A stretch of 64,000 nucleotides of DNA from Novosphingobium acidiphilum DSM 19966 (GTDB taxonomy: Bacteria; Pseudomonadota; Alphaproteobacteria; Sphingomonadales; Sphingomonadaceae). Below the pieces are notes generated by a model that saw nothing but the letters and a program-made list of their open reading frames with translations, did no database searches and had not been told where the DNA came from. The stretch spans positions 1 to 64,000 of the forward strand of contig NZ_AUBA01000006.1 of NCBI RefSeq assembly GCF_000429005.1. Reading direction: 5' to 3'. The position numbers and the translations under genes were made by a program. Below are positions 52,386-60,630 of this stretch, in pieces; the stretch's first letter is position 1, and each line of letters opens with the position of its first letter.

Positions 52386-54200
52386 ATGGCGTGCCCTGAT
52401 CCCGAACCCGAAATCCGCGTGGCTCCGCGCGGCCCCGCCTGGCGCGGTGCCCACCTGATGCTGGCCTGTGCCACGCTGCTTACTGCCAGCGCGGTGGCGG
52501 GCCAGGGCATGTCGGGTGCCGCCACCGGCGCACAAGCCGCAAGCGAAAGCGAAGAGGGCATCCCGGTCACCGATGCGCTGACCCGCGAAAAATGCGGCAC
52601 CTGTCACACACCCGACGCCAAGGGCAACATGTCGCGCATTTCCTGGCTGCGCACCACGCCCGAAGGCTGGGACCAGGCGATAAAGCGCATGGTCCGCCTG
52701 AACGGCGCGGCCGTCACGCCCGACGACGCACGTCATATCGTGCACTACCTGGCCGACAGCCATGGCCTTGCCCCCGACGAGGCGCGGCCGGTGTCGTATT
52801 ATGTCGAACACCGCGCGGTCGATGAAACCAATATTCCCAGCGAATCGGTGCGCACCGCCTGCGCCGCCTGCCATGCCTTTGCCCAGCCCCTGTCGTGGCG
52901 GCGATCGGCGAGCGAATGGAAGCTGCTGCAGGATTTCCACGTCGCGCTCTATTCGCAGGCGGATTCGCAGTATCGCCGTCCGGCAGTCGACGAACCCGGT
53001 GATGTGTTTGGCAAGACAACGCCGGTGGTGAACAAGCCCGGCACGATCCCCCTGACATCGGGCACAGTGGCGCTGGCATATCTGCGCAAGACCGCGCCGC
53101 TGCACACACCCGAATGGTCGGCGTGGAGTGCGCGCGCGCAAAGCCCGCATGTTGCCGGCAAATGGCTGGTCAATGCCAACCTGACTGGCAAGGGCACTTT
53201 CTTTGGCACGATGGAGGTTTTGCCGGGCAAGACCGCAGACAGCTTTGTCACCCGCACCACGTTGCAATCGCTAAGCGGGGGGCCATCGATCACCACCACC
53301 GGCTCGGGCGTGGTCTATGCCGGCTATTCGTGGCGCGGTCGGGCACAGACCGGGGCCAGCGGCGCAATCGCACCCGATTCGCTCGACCAGCCGGTGCGCC
53401 AAGTGCTGCAATTTGCCTCTGACCGCAAAAGCGCGGCCGGCCGCTGGTTCTGGGGCGAATATCAGGAATTCGGCTATGGCGTCACGCTGACGCGGGCCGA
53501 TGGCGCGCCGGTGATCGGCGCAATTTCGCCCGGCGGCATTCCCGCCGGCGCCCGGGGGCAGACGTTGCGCATCCTGGGCGATGCTTTTCCGGCCGGACTG
53601 ACCACGCATGACATCGATCTGGGCCATGGCCTGTCGGTGACCAGGATCGTCAGCGCCAGCCCCGGCGAACTGGTGGTGTCGGTCGATGCCGAGGGCGATG
53701 TGCCGGCAGGCCTGCACGATGTCACGGTGGGGTCGGCGGTGCTGACTGCCGCACTTCCGGTGTGGCACAAGGTTGCGTATATCGCGGTTGAACCCGACAG
53801 CGCGCTGGCGCGGCTGGGCGGCGCGGCGCATCCCGCCGGGTACAGCCAGTACGAAGCCATCGGCTATGACGCCGGGCTCGATGGCAAGCCGCACACTGCA
53901 GACGATGTCAAAGTCGGAGTGGTCGAAGCCGACTTCAGCCTCGAAGAATTCCGCGACACCTGGTACGATGATGACATCAAATATGTCGGCAAGATCACCC
54001 CGGCGGGCTTTTTTCAGCCCAATCTGGATGGCCCCAATCCCCAGCGGCCAGGCAACCGCGACAACTATGGCAATGTCTGGGTCGTGGCCAAGGCCAGGGG
54101 CCTGAAGGATGCCAATGGCGATCCGCTGACGGCCAAATCCTATCTGGTGGTCTCGATCCCGTCGTTCAAACGCTGGGATCAGCCGGAGGTGGCACAGTGA
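52386..54200 (+). CDS. qhpA: Quinohemoprotein amine dehydrogenase alpha subunit (dihaem)
   Basis: The electron-transfer subunit of periplasmic quinohemoprotein amine dehydrogenase, 604 residues. After a leader (LMLACATLLTASAVAGQG), haem motifs CGTCH (70-74) and CAACH (159-163) bind two c-type haems. The remaining beta domains match the alpha subunit architecture (e.g. GGIPAGARGQTLRILGDAFP). ATG 52386 follows AAGGGG by about ten bases. The stop overlaps qhpD. It passes electrons from CTQ to a cytochrome or blue copper acceptor. Confidence 0.93.
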   Translation: MACPDPEPEIRVAPRGPAWRGAHLMLACATLLTASAVAGQGMSGAATGAQAASESEEGIPVTDALTREKCGTCHTPDAKGNMSRISWLRTTPEGWDQAIKRMVRLNGAAVTPDDARHIVHYLADSHGLAPDEARPVSYYVEHRAVDETNIPSESVRTACAACHAFAQPLSWRRSASEWKLLQDFHVALYSQADSQYRRPAVDEPGDVFGKTTPVVNKPGTIPLTSGTVALAYLRKTAPLHTPEWSAWSARAQSPHVAGKWLVNANLTGKGTFFGTMEVLPGKTADSFVTRTTLQSLSGGPSITTTGSGVVYAGYSWRGRAQTGASGAIAPDSLDQPVRQVLQFASDRKSAAGRWFWGEYQEFGYGVTLTRADGAPVIGAISPGGIPAGARGQTLRILGDAFPAGLTTHDIDLGHGLSVTRIVSASPGELVVSVDAEGDVPAGLHDVTVGSAVLTAALPVWHKVAYIAVEPDSALARLGGAAHPAGYSQYEAIGYDAGLDGKPHTADDVKVGVVEADFSLEEFRDTWYDDDIKYVGKITPAGFFQPNLDGPNPQRPGNRDNYGNVWVVAKARGLKDANGDPLTAKSYLVVSIPSFKRWDQPEVAQ

Positions 54201-55654
54201 CAACATTGCTCGAACATCGCTATCGCGCGGGCGAAATGCACCGGTTTTCGGCCGCCGGGGAACAGTTCGTCTATCTGCCGCAGGCCGGCGCGATCTTTGC
54301 TCTCGATGAAGCAACCGATGGGGTGCTGGGCCTGCTGGGCGACGGCGTTGCCGCGCACGATGACCTTGTTGCCGCGCTGACCGGGCAGGGCATGACCATG
54401 GCCGATGCCGAGGGGCTGCTGCGCGAATTGCGCATGGTCCGGCTGGTCGAGGCGGAAAACGTGGTGGCGCGTGCGCCGGTGGTCGACACACCGCCCGATG
54501 ATTTTCCGCTGCAGGCGCTGGTGCTCAATGTGACCAACCAGTGCAATCTGGCGTGCACCTATTGCTATGAGTTCGGGGCGGACAAGATTTCGACCCAGAC
54601 CGGCAAGACCAAGTACATGACACCCGAAACCGCGCGCGCGGCGGTCGATTTCCTGCTGGAATCGGCCAAGGGGCGCGACGCGGTGCACATCACCTTTTTC
54701 GGCGGCGAAACGCTGATGAATTTCCGCCTGTTGAAAGAGGCGGTGGCCTATGCCGATGCCCGCGCCGCCGAAACCGGGCGGCGCGTGACATACAGCCTGA
54801 CCACAAACGCCACGTTGCTGACCGATCCGATCATCGATTTCCTGGCCGAACATGCGGTGGGCGTCACGGTGTCGATCGACGGGCCCGAGAAAATGCAGGA
54901 CGCACGTCGCGTCTACAAAAGCGGCAAGGGCAGCTATGCGGTGATCGCGCCGCGGCTCAAGGCCCTGATCGCGCGGCACACGACGCGTGCGATTGCCGCG
55001 CGCGTCACGCTCAGCGCCGGGGTGACCGATGTCGTGGGCATCTATCACCACCTCAAGCACGAGATCGGGTTTCACGAGATCGGCTTTGCGCCGGTGACCA
55101 CCACCGACGACGGGCATGATTTCGGGCTGAACGGCGATGGCATGAGCGCGGTTCTGGCCGGGTTCAACGCGCTGGCCGATGAATGGCTGGCATATGCGCT
55201 GCGTGGCGAAATGCACGGTTTTTCCAACGTATCGGAAACCTTGAGCGAACTGGTCGTCGGCACCAACAAGTCGCATCCATGCGGCGCGGGGCTGGGCCTG
55301 CTTGGGGTAAGCCCTTCGGGCGATCTGTCGCCGTGCCATCGTTTTACCGATGCCGACGACCATGTGCTGGGCCATATCGACAGCGGGGTCGACCAGGCCA
55401 AGCGCAGCGATTTCCTGACGCGCGGCCATGTCGGGGCCAAGTATGAATGCACGTCGTGCTGGGCGCGCCCGCTGTGCGCCGGCGGATGCCATCACGAGGC
55501 TTTTGTGCGCTATGGCGATACCGGTCATGCCAATCTGCATTACTGCGACTGGATCCGCGGCTGGACCGACCGCGTGCTCGACATTTATGGTACGCTGGCG
55601 GTGAAGAACCCCGAATTCCTGGACCGATTTGCCGATCGAAAGGGCTTGTCATGA
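54197..55654 (+). CDS. qhpD: Radical SAM crosslinking enzyme QhpD
   Basis: A cytosolic maturase of 485 residues that forms the Cys-to-Asp/Glu thioether bonds in the gamma subunit. CNLACTYC (C116, C120, C123) binds the SAM [4Fe-4S] cluster. A SPASM-type C-terminal region (HPCGAGLG, SPCHRF, CTSCWARPLCAGGCHHEA) holds auxiliary clusters. The N-terminal 100 residues resemble a peptide-recognition module. GTG 54197 overlaps the qhpA stop (GTGA), and the stop overlaps the gamma-subunit start. Confidence 0.94.
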   Translation: MTTLLEHRYRAGEMHRFSAAGEQFVYLPQAGAIFALDEATDGVLGLLGDGVAAHDDLVAALTGQGMTMADAEGLLRELRMVRLVEAENVVARAPVVDTPPDDFPLQALVLNVTNQCNLACTYCYEFGADKISTQTGKTKYMTPETARAAVDFLLESAKGRDAVHITFFGGETLMNFRLLKEAVAYADARAAETGRRVTYSLTTNATLLTDPIIDFLAEHAVGVTVSIDGPEKMQDARRVYKSGKGSYAVIAPRLKALIARHTTRAIAARVTLSAGVTDVVGIYHHLKHEIGFHEIGFAPVTTTDDGHDFGLNGDGMSAVLAGFNALADEWLAYALRGEMHGFSNVSETLSELVVGTNKSHPCGAGLGLLGVSPSGDLSPCHRFTDADDHVLGHIDSGVDQAKRSDFLTRGHVGAKYECTSCWARPLCAGGCHHEAFVRYGDTGHANLHYCDWIRGWTDRVLDIYGTLAVKNPEFLDRFADRKGLS

Positions 55655-55983
55655 AGCACCTGAAACCCCTGAATGCCAAGGCGCGCCGGATCGAGGCAGA
55701 TATCGGCGCCGCGATCGAAGAGGATGTGGTCGCGCTGCAACAGGCTCCCCGGCCGCATGTGCCGCTGGGCTGTTCGCTGTCGTTTTCGCCGGGCTGGGAA
55801 GTCGACGCCAGCGGCGGCACTGCCGGTCTGTGCCAGCCGGCGGAACGCGACATCTACGACTGCTATGTCACGTGCTTCTGGCCGGTGCAGATGGCTGACC
55901 ATGTCAACTATTCCGCGGACTGGGCCAGCAATTGCGCAGCGGCCACCAAGGACTGGCGCAATCTGGACGTCGTGTTTCCCTGA
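55651..55983 (+). CDS. qhpC: Quinohemoprotein amine dehydrogenase gamma subunit (CTQ precursor)
   Basis: A 110-residue precursor of the catalytic subunit carrying cysteine tryptophylquinone. The spacing of crosslinking residues agrees with the known structure. C41-E50, C61-D67 and C75-D83 are the three thioether pairs; C71 and W77 form CTQ. These equal C7-E16, C27-D33, C41-D49, C37 and W43 of the mature protein, with a constant offset of 34. The helical leader before that (KARRIEADIGAAIEEDVVAL) is removed by QhpE. ATG 55651 overlaps the qhpD stop. Confidence 0.95.
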   Translation: MKHLKPLNAKARRIEADIGAAIEEDVVALQQAPRPHVPLGCSLSFSPGWEVDASGGTAGLCQPAERDIYDCYVTCFWPVQMADHVNYSADWASNCAAATKDWRNLDVVFP

Positions 55984-56020
55984 TGCATCCGTTCCAATCC
56001 GTCTGTCGGGGGGACTTGTC

Positions 56021-57121
56021 ATGACTTTGCGTAAATCGATCCGGATGCTGTCGCTGCTGGCGCTGGCCGCCGGCATTCCGGCCCACGCCGGGCAACTGAT
56101 GCTGGGCACGTATCCGGACAAGCTGTTCACGATTGACGATCAGACCGGCGCGGTAAAGGACAGGATCCGGCTGGAAACCGGATTGCCGGTGTCCTTGCGG
56201 CTGAGCGATGATCACAAGAAGATCTATGCCACCACGATTACCACCAGCGGGGTGATCGTGCTCGATGCCGCCACGCACAGGATACTGACGCAGTTCGCGC
56301 TCAACACGCCCACCGAAAAATATCGTTTCAACGGCGGGGTACCCGATCCCACCGGGCGCTATTTCTACACCACGCTGATCCGTATCGACAAAATGATCGA
56401 TCATTATGAAGTGTCGAAACAGGCGTTTGCAGTGATCGACCTGGTGCAGAAAAAGGTCGTACGCACGGCCGATCTGGAACCCCAGGACGATGCGCTGGCG
56501 GGGGGCTATCGCGCGCCGATGATGATCTCGCCCGATGGCCGGACGTTGTACCTGTTCAAGGACAAAGTGCTGATGGTCGATACCGCCAGCCTGAAAGTGG
56601 TCAATCGCATCGATGTGCAAAAAGCCGATGCAACAGGCTATGAAAACGTCGCATTCGGCGGCGGAGTCGAAGGGCTGCAATTGACCAGCCCGAATGAACT
56701 GGTGTCGCTGTTCACCGCGTCCGATCCGTTTGTGCACAACAAGATTTTCGGGCTGGGCCGGTTCGACCTGACCGCGCGCAAGTTCAGCTTTACCCCGATC
56801 GGGCCGATCACCAACCAGATCTCCGGGCTGGAGGTCACCCCCGACGGCAAGAGCGCCTATACCGTGGCGACCACGGGCACGACCGGCAACAAGCGCTGCG
56901 AATTCTGGAAATTCGATCTGGGCACGCTCAATCTGGTCGACAAGCAGGAGTTTCATTGCCGATCGCGCTTTACGCTGGGCATGTCGCAGGACGGGGCGAA
57001 ACTGTACATCTATGGCGCCAGCTACGACATCGAAGTCTATGACGCGGCCAGCCTGAAATACGAAAAGACCTGGGATCTGGGCGCCGATGCGACGATGGCC
57101 GGGATGGTTGCGCTGCACTGA
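56021..57121 (+). CDS. qhpB: Quinohemoprotein amine dehydrogenase beta subunit
   Basis: A 366-residue periplasmic beta-propeller. A signal peptide (MLSLLALAAGIPAHAG) precedes YVTN-like blades (FTIDDQTGAVKDRI, MVDTASLKVVNRI, YDIEVYDAASLKY). It forms part of the pocket around the CTQ subunit. It starts 37 bases after qhpC, the widest gap within the structural genes, behind a G-rich site. qhpG follows after two bases. Confidence 0.93.
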   Translation: MTLRKSIRMLSLLALAAGIPAHAGQLMLGTYPDKLFTIDDQTGAVKDRIRLETGLPVSLRLSDDHKKIYATTITTSGVIVLDAATHRILTQFALNTPTEKYRFNGGVPDPTGRYFYTTLIRIDKMIDHYEVSKQAFAVIDLVQKKVVRTADLEPQDDALAGGYRAPMMISPDGRTLYLFKDKVLMVDTASLKVVNRIDVQKADATGYENVAFGGGVEGLQLTSPNELVSLFTASDPFVHNKIFGLGRFDLTARKFSFTPIGPITNQISGLEVTPDGKSAYTVATTGTTGNKRCEFWKFDLGTLNLVDKQEFHCRSRFTLGMSQDGAKLYIYGASYDIEVYDAASLKYEKTWDLGADATMAGMVALH

Positions 57122-57123
57122 TC

Positions 57124-58125
57124 ATGGCGGTGCGCATCTCGGGCCGGGGCATTGCCGCTGCCAGCGCTGCGCGGTGCCTGACTGCACGCGGAATATCCGT
57201 ATCGGTCGATGGCGCCGGCAGACGCCGGTCGCCGGTGGTCATGCTGGGCGAACAGGTGCAGGGTTTGCTGACCGATGTGTTTGCCGGGCACGATGTGCTG
57301 GCCCAAGGCCACCGGGTTGCGCGCCGTGTGGTGCTGTGGGGGGCTGACGCGCCGCAGGCGTTTGATCATGCCGCGCTGGTGATCACAGGCGACGCGCTGG
57401 CCGCGGCCTTGCCCTGGCCCGCGGCACCGGTTGCCGCCGACGACCCTTTCCTGCTTTCTACCAACGCACCCCCGGCTGCGCGCATGCTGCATTTCGGCGC
57501 GCGCGAGGCCAGCGCGGTGCCGGTTGATCTGGCGCCGGGTGCCGATCGCGCCGCCGCGTTGGTCGAGGCGCTGGGCGAAGGCTGGCTGTTCCTGATCCCG
57601 ACCGGCGGCGATACCGGGTGGTTGCTGTCGGTCGGCACCCCGCCCGACCAGGGCTTGCGCGAAAGCCGGCTGGTGGCACCGGCAGTCGGCGCCATCGGTC
57701 AGGTCGCCGCGCGGTTTGAAACTTCGCCGCGTATCCTCGAACACCCTGCCGCGTCCGATCGCCTGACGTTGGGCAGTGCGGCGCTGGCGCTCGATCCGAT
57801 CTGCGGTGATGGCACGGCAACGGCGGTGCGCGGCGGCATTCTGGCGGCAGCAGTGGCGGCGGGCATCACCGGGCACGATGGGCCGGGGGCCGATGCCCAG
57901 GCGCTGTCGGCGCATTATCGCGCGATGCTGATCGCTGCGATGCGCCGGCACCTTGCCGTGTCGTGGCCATTCTATGCGCGCGGCGGGCACAGCGCGTGGT
58001 GGCAGGAAGAGGCCGCGGCCTTGGCCGATGGTCATGCCTGGTGCACGCGCCAGCTTGCCGAAGCGGGCGAAGCGCGCTTTATCCTGGCGGGTGATCGCCT
58101 CGTGCCCCGGGATATTGCCGCCTGA
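57124..58125 (+). CDS. qhpG: Flavin-dependent monooxygenase QhpG (tryptophan dihydroxylation)
   Basis: A 333-residue flavoprotein-like enzyme. The N-terminus MAVRISGRGIAAASAARCLTA is a slightly degenerate FAD beta-alpha-beta turn. LTLGSAALALDPICGDGTATAV matches the second FAD-contact block (GD region) of class A monooxygenases (both quoted in part). In the known pathway QhpG hydroxylates the CTQ tryptophan after QhpD crosslinking. The assignment rests mainly on operon position and the FAD motifs. The protein is short for this class. Confidence 0.8.
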   Translation: MAVRISGRGIAAASAARCLTARGISVSVDGAGRRRSPVVMLGEQVQGLLTDVFAGHDVLAQGHRVARRVVLWGADAPQAFDHAALVITGDALAAALPWPAAPVAADDPFLLSTNAPPAARMLHFGAREASAVPVDLAPGADRAAALVEALGEGWLFLIPTGGDTGWLLSVGTPPDQGLRESRLVAPAVGAIGQVAARFETSPRILEHPAASDRLTLGSAALALDPICGDGTATAVRGGILAAAVAAGITGHDGPGADAQALSAHYRAMLIAAMRRHLAVSWPFYARGGHSAWWQEEAAALADGHAWCTRQLAEAGEARFILAGDRLVPRDIAA

Positions 58126-58145
58126 AACCGCCTGACCACACCCCG

Positions 58146-59825
58146 ATGTCCGCGCCGGTGGCCAGTTGGGGCACCTATCGCCGCCTGTTGCCGTGGATCA
58201 TGCCCTATCGCGCGCGATTGCTCGGCGTGCTGGGGATCAGCCTGCTGGCGACGGGCGTCGGGCTGGTTCAGCCGTATTTGTCCAAATTGATGATCGATGG
58301 CGCGCTGCTGCATCGTGATTTTGCGCTGCTGGTGCGGATTGCGCTGCTGACCGTGCTGGTCACCGTGGTGGGATCGGTGCTGAACATCGCCTCGTCCTAT
58401 CGCTATGTCGCGCTGTCGGCGGCGATGCTGTACGACATTCGCGTCGCGCTGCTGGCGCATCTGCAGATGCTGAGCCCCCGGTTCTATGCGCGGTTCCGGC
58501 TGGGCGATCTGATGAGCCGCATCAACAGCGATGTCAGCGATGTGCAGCGCGCGGCGGGCGATACGCTTTTGGCGGTGCTGGGCAATGTGCTGTTCCTGAT
58601 CGGATCGCTGGCGATGATGGCCTGGCTCGATTGGCGGCTGTTTGTGGTTGGCACCGTGCTGGTGCCGGTGGCGACCGGGCTGTTTGTCTGGCTGCAGCGC
58701 CGGCTGGTTGCGATGACCCGCACGATGCGCGAACGCGGTGCTGATCTGGGCAGTTTTCTGGTTGATACGGTGATGGGCATGCGCGTGGTGACGGCGCTGG
58801 GCGGCGAAGCGCACGAAGCGGAGCGCTTTGCCGTGCGCAACCGCGCGTTTGTGTCGGCGATGCTGCAGATGCAGATGACCTCGTTCATGGCCGGCGCCTT
58901 GCCCGGCGCGGTGCTTGCCGCATCGAGCGCGGCGGTCACATTGTATGGCGGGTGGCGCATCCTGACCGGTGCAACCACGATCGGCACGCTGGTGGCGTTC
59001 ATGGCCTATCAGTCGCGGCTGTTCGGCCCGGTGCAGTCGCTGCTGGGGCTGTCGTCGGGGCTGGCCAGCACACGGGTGGCGCTGGGGCGGATTTTCGAAC
59101 TGTTCGATACGCCTGCCGACGTGGCCGATCCGCCGCAGCCGCGTGCGCTGCCCACAGGGCCGCTGGATGTGGGTTTTGCCGGGGTGCATTTCCGGCACGA
59201 TCGCGATGCGGTGCTGGCGGGGGTGGATTTCACCATTCCGGCGGGTGCGATGGTGGCCATCCTGGGGGCGAGCGGCGCGGGCAAATCGACTCTCGCCGAT
59301 CTGATCGTGCGGTTTCGCGATCCCGATGCGGGCCAGGTGCGCATCGGCGGGATCGATGCGCGCGAACTGTCGCTGGCCGAGTTGCGCCGCGCGGTCGTGC
59401 TGATCGATCAGACGCCGTTTCTGTTCAACGCGACGATGGCCGAAAATATCGCCTTTGCCGTGGCGGACGCCGATCGCCTGGCGATCCAGGCGGCGGCGCT
59501 GGCGGCGGGATTGGGCGACCTGATCGCGCGTCTGCCCCACGGGCTGGACACGCCGGTGGGCGAACGCGGTCTGGCGCTGTCCACTGGTGAACGGCAGCGC
59601 GTGGCGCTGGCGCGCGCGTTGCTGCGCCGCCCGGCGGTGCTGGTGCTGGACGAACCGAGTGCCGCGCTCGACGCCGAAACCGAAGCGCGCGTCGCCGCTG
59701 GTCTGCGCACCATGCTGCCCCGGGCGACAATCGTGATCATCACGCACAAGCCCGCGCTGGCCGATCTGGCGCAGATGGTCATCACGCTCGACCACGGCCG
59801 CGCGACGGTGTCCACGCGTGGCTGA
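58146..59825 (+). CDS. qhpF: ABC transporter, fused permease-ATPase (QhpF)
   Basis: A 559-residue ABC half-transporter. Six transmembrane helices (residues about 15-290) are followed by an ATPase domain with Walker A GASGAGKST, signature LSTGERQR, Walker B VLVLDEPS and H-loop ITHK. It is expected to move the processed gamma subunit or peptide to the periplasm. The gene starts 20 bases after qhpG, and its end overlaps qhpE by eight bases. Confidence 0.88.
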   Translation: MSAPVASWGTYRRLLPWIMPYRARLLGVLGISLLATGVGLVQPYLSKLMIDGALLHRDFALLVRIALLTVLVTVVGSVLNIASSYRYVALSAAMLYDIRVALLAHLQMLSPRFYARFRLGDLMSRINSDVSDVQRAAGDTLLAVLGNVLFLIGSLAMMAWLDWRLFVVGTVLVPVATGLFVWLQRRLVAMTRTMRERGADLGSFLVDTVMGMRVVTALGGEAHEAERFAVRNRAFVSAMLQMQMTSFMAGALPGAVLAASSAAVTLYGGWRILTGATTIGTLVAFMAYQSRLFGPVQSLLGLSSGLASTRVALGRIFELFDTPADVADPPQPRALPTGPLDVGFAGVHFRHDRDAVLAGVDFTIPAGAMVAILGASGAGKSTLADLIVRFRDPDAGQVRIGGIDARELSLAELRRAVVLIDQTPFLFNATMAENIAFAVADADRLAIQAAALAAGLGDLIARLPHGLDTPVGERGLALSTGERQRVALARALLRRPAVLVLDEPSAALDAETEARVAAGLRTMLPRATIVIITHKPALADLAQMVITLDHGRATVSTRG

Positions 59826-60462
59826 CCGCGTGTGCATCGCCGTGATCGACAGCGGCGTGTTCCCCGCGCACCCGCATATCGACGCCGCGCGCCTGTTGCC
59901 CGGCATCATGATCATGCCCGACGGGACGATCGAGGCGGGGCCCGGCGCCACGCTCGACCGCCTGGGCCACGGCACCGCCGTCACCGCCGCCATCCAGGAA
60001 CTGGCACCGCATGCCGACATCCTGCCTGTCCGTGTCTTCCGCGAGGCCTTGCGTGCCAGCGCGCTTGCGCTGACCACCGCGATCACCTGGGCGGCAGGCC
60101 ATGGCGCCGCGGTGATCAATTGCAGCCTGGGCACCACCAATCCGGCCCACGCCGCCCTGTTCGATGCCGCCGTCGCGCATGCCAAAGCCCACATCGTTGC
60201 CCCCATGTCAGGCCCCGACGGCGCGCCATGCTGGCCGGGGCAATGCGCAGGCGTGATCCGCGTCGGCCTGGACCGGGATCTGCCACGCGGCACCGTGCGC
60301 GTCATCGATGGCGTCCACCACGCCTGCGGCTATCCCCGCCCGATCCCCGGCGTTGATCCGCGCCGCAATCTGCACGGCATCAGTTTCGCCACTGCGCAGG
60401 TCAGCGGATGGGTTGCGGGCGGTTTGGTCAACGCGTCCGGAACACCTTTTCCAGCAGTTTGA
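59818..60462 (+). CDS. qhpE: Subtilisin-like leader protease QhpE
   Basis: A compact S8-family serine protease of 214 residues. The triad is visible: D in AVIDSGVFP, H in LGHGTAV and S in GISFATAQVSG. The absence of a signal peptide and of a pro-domain fits the cytosolic role known for QhpE, cutting the gamma-subunit leader after crosslinking. GTG 59818 overlaps the qhpF end. It closes the operon. Confidence 0.9.
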   Translation: MADRVCIAVIDSGVFPAHPHIDAARLLPGIMIMPDGTIEAGPGATLDRLGHGTAVTAAIQELAPHADILPVRVFREALRASALALTTAITWAAGHGAAVINCSLGTTNPAHAALFDAAVAHAKAHIVAPMSGPDGAPCWPGQCAGVIRVGLDRDLPRGTVRVIDGVHHACGYPRPIPGVDPRRNLHGISFATAQVSGWVAGGLVNASGTPFPAV

Positions 60463-60630
60463 ACGGCTGGTTTTGGGACCAGGCGGCAACGTCATTTCGG
60501 CAGCACTGCCCTTGTGCGCAAAGATTTAACTGCGCGGTTGACATTGCCGCGGCACGACGCGACTAGCGGCGGCAGTTCGTCGGCCATAAGGCCCACAAAA
60601 ATCGGTATTTTTTGGGAGGTTTGTGTTTGT

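Noticed and set aside
58032..60305. 757-residue open frame antisense to qhpF and qhpE
   Set aside because: It overlaps two genes with clear catalytic motifs. Its translation is Arg/His/Gln-rich low complexity, typical of GC-rich antisense frames.
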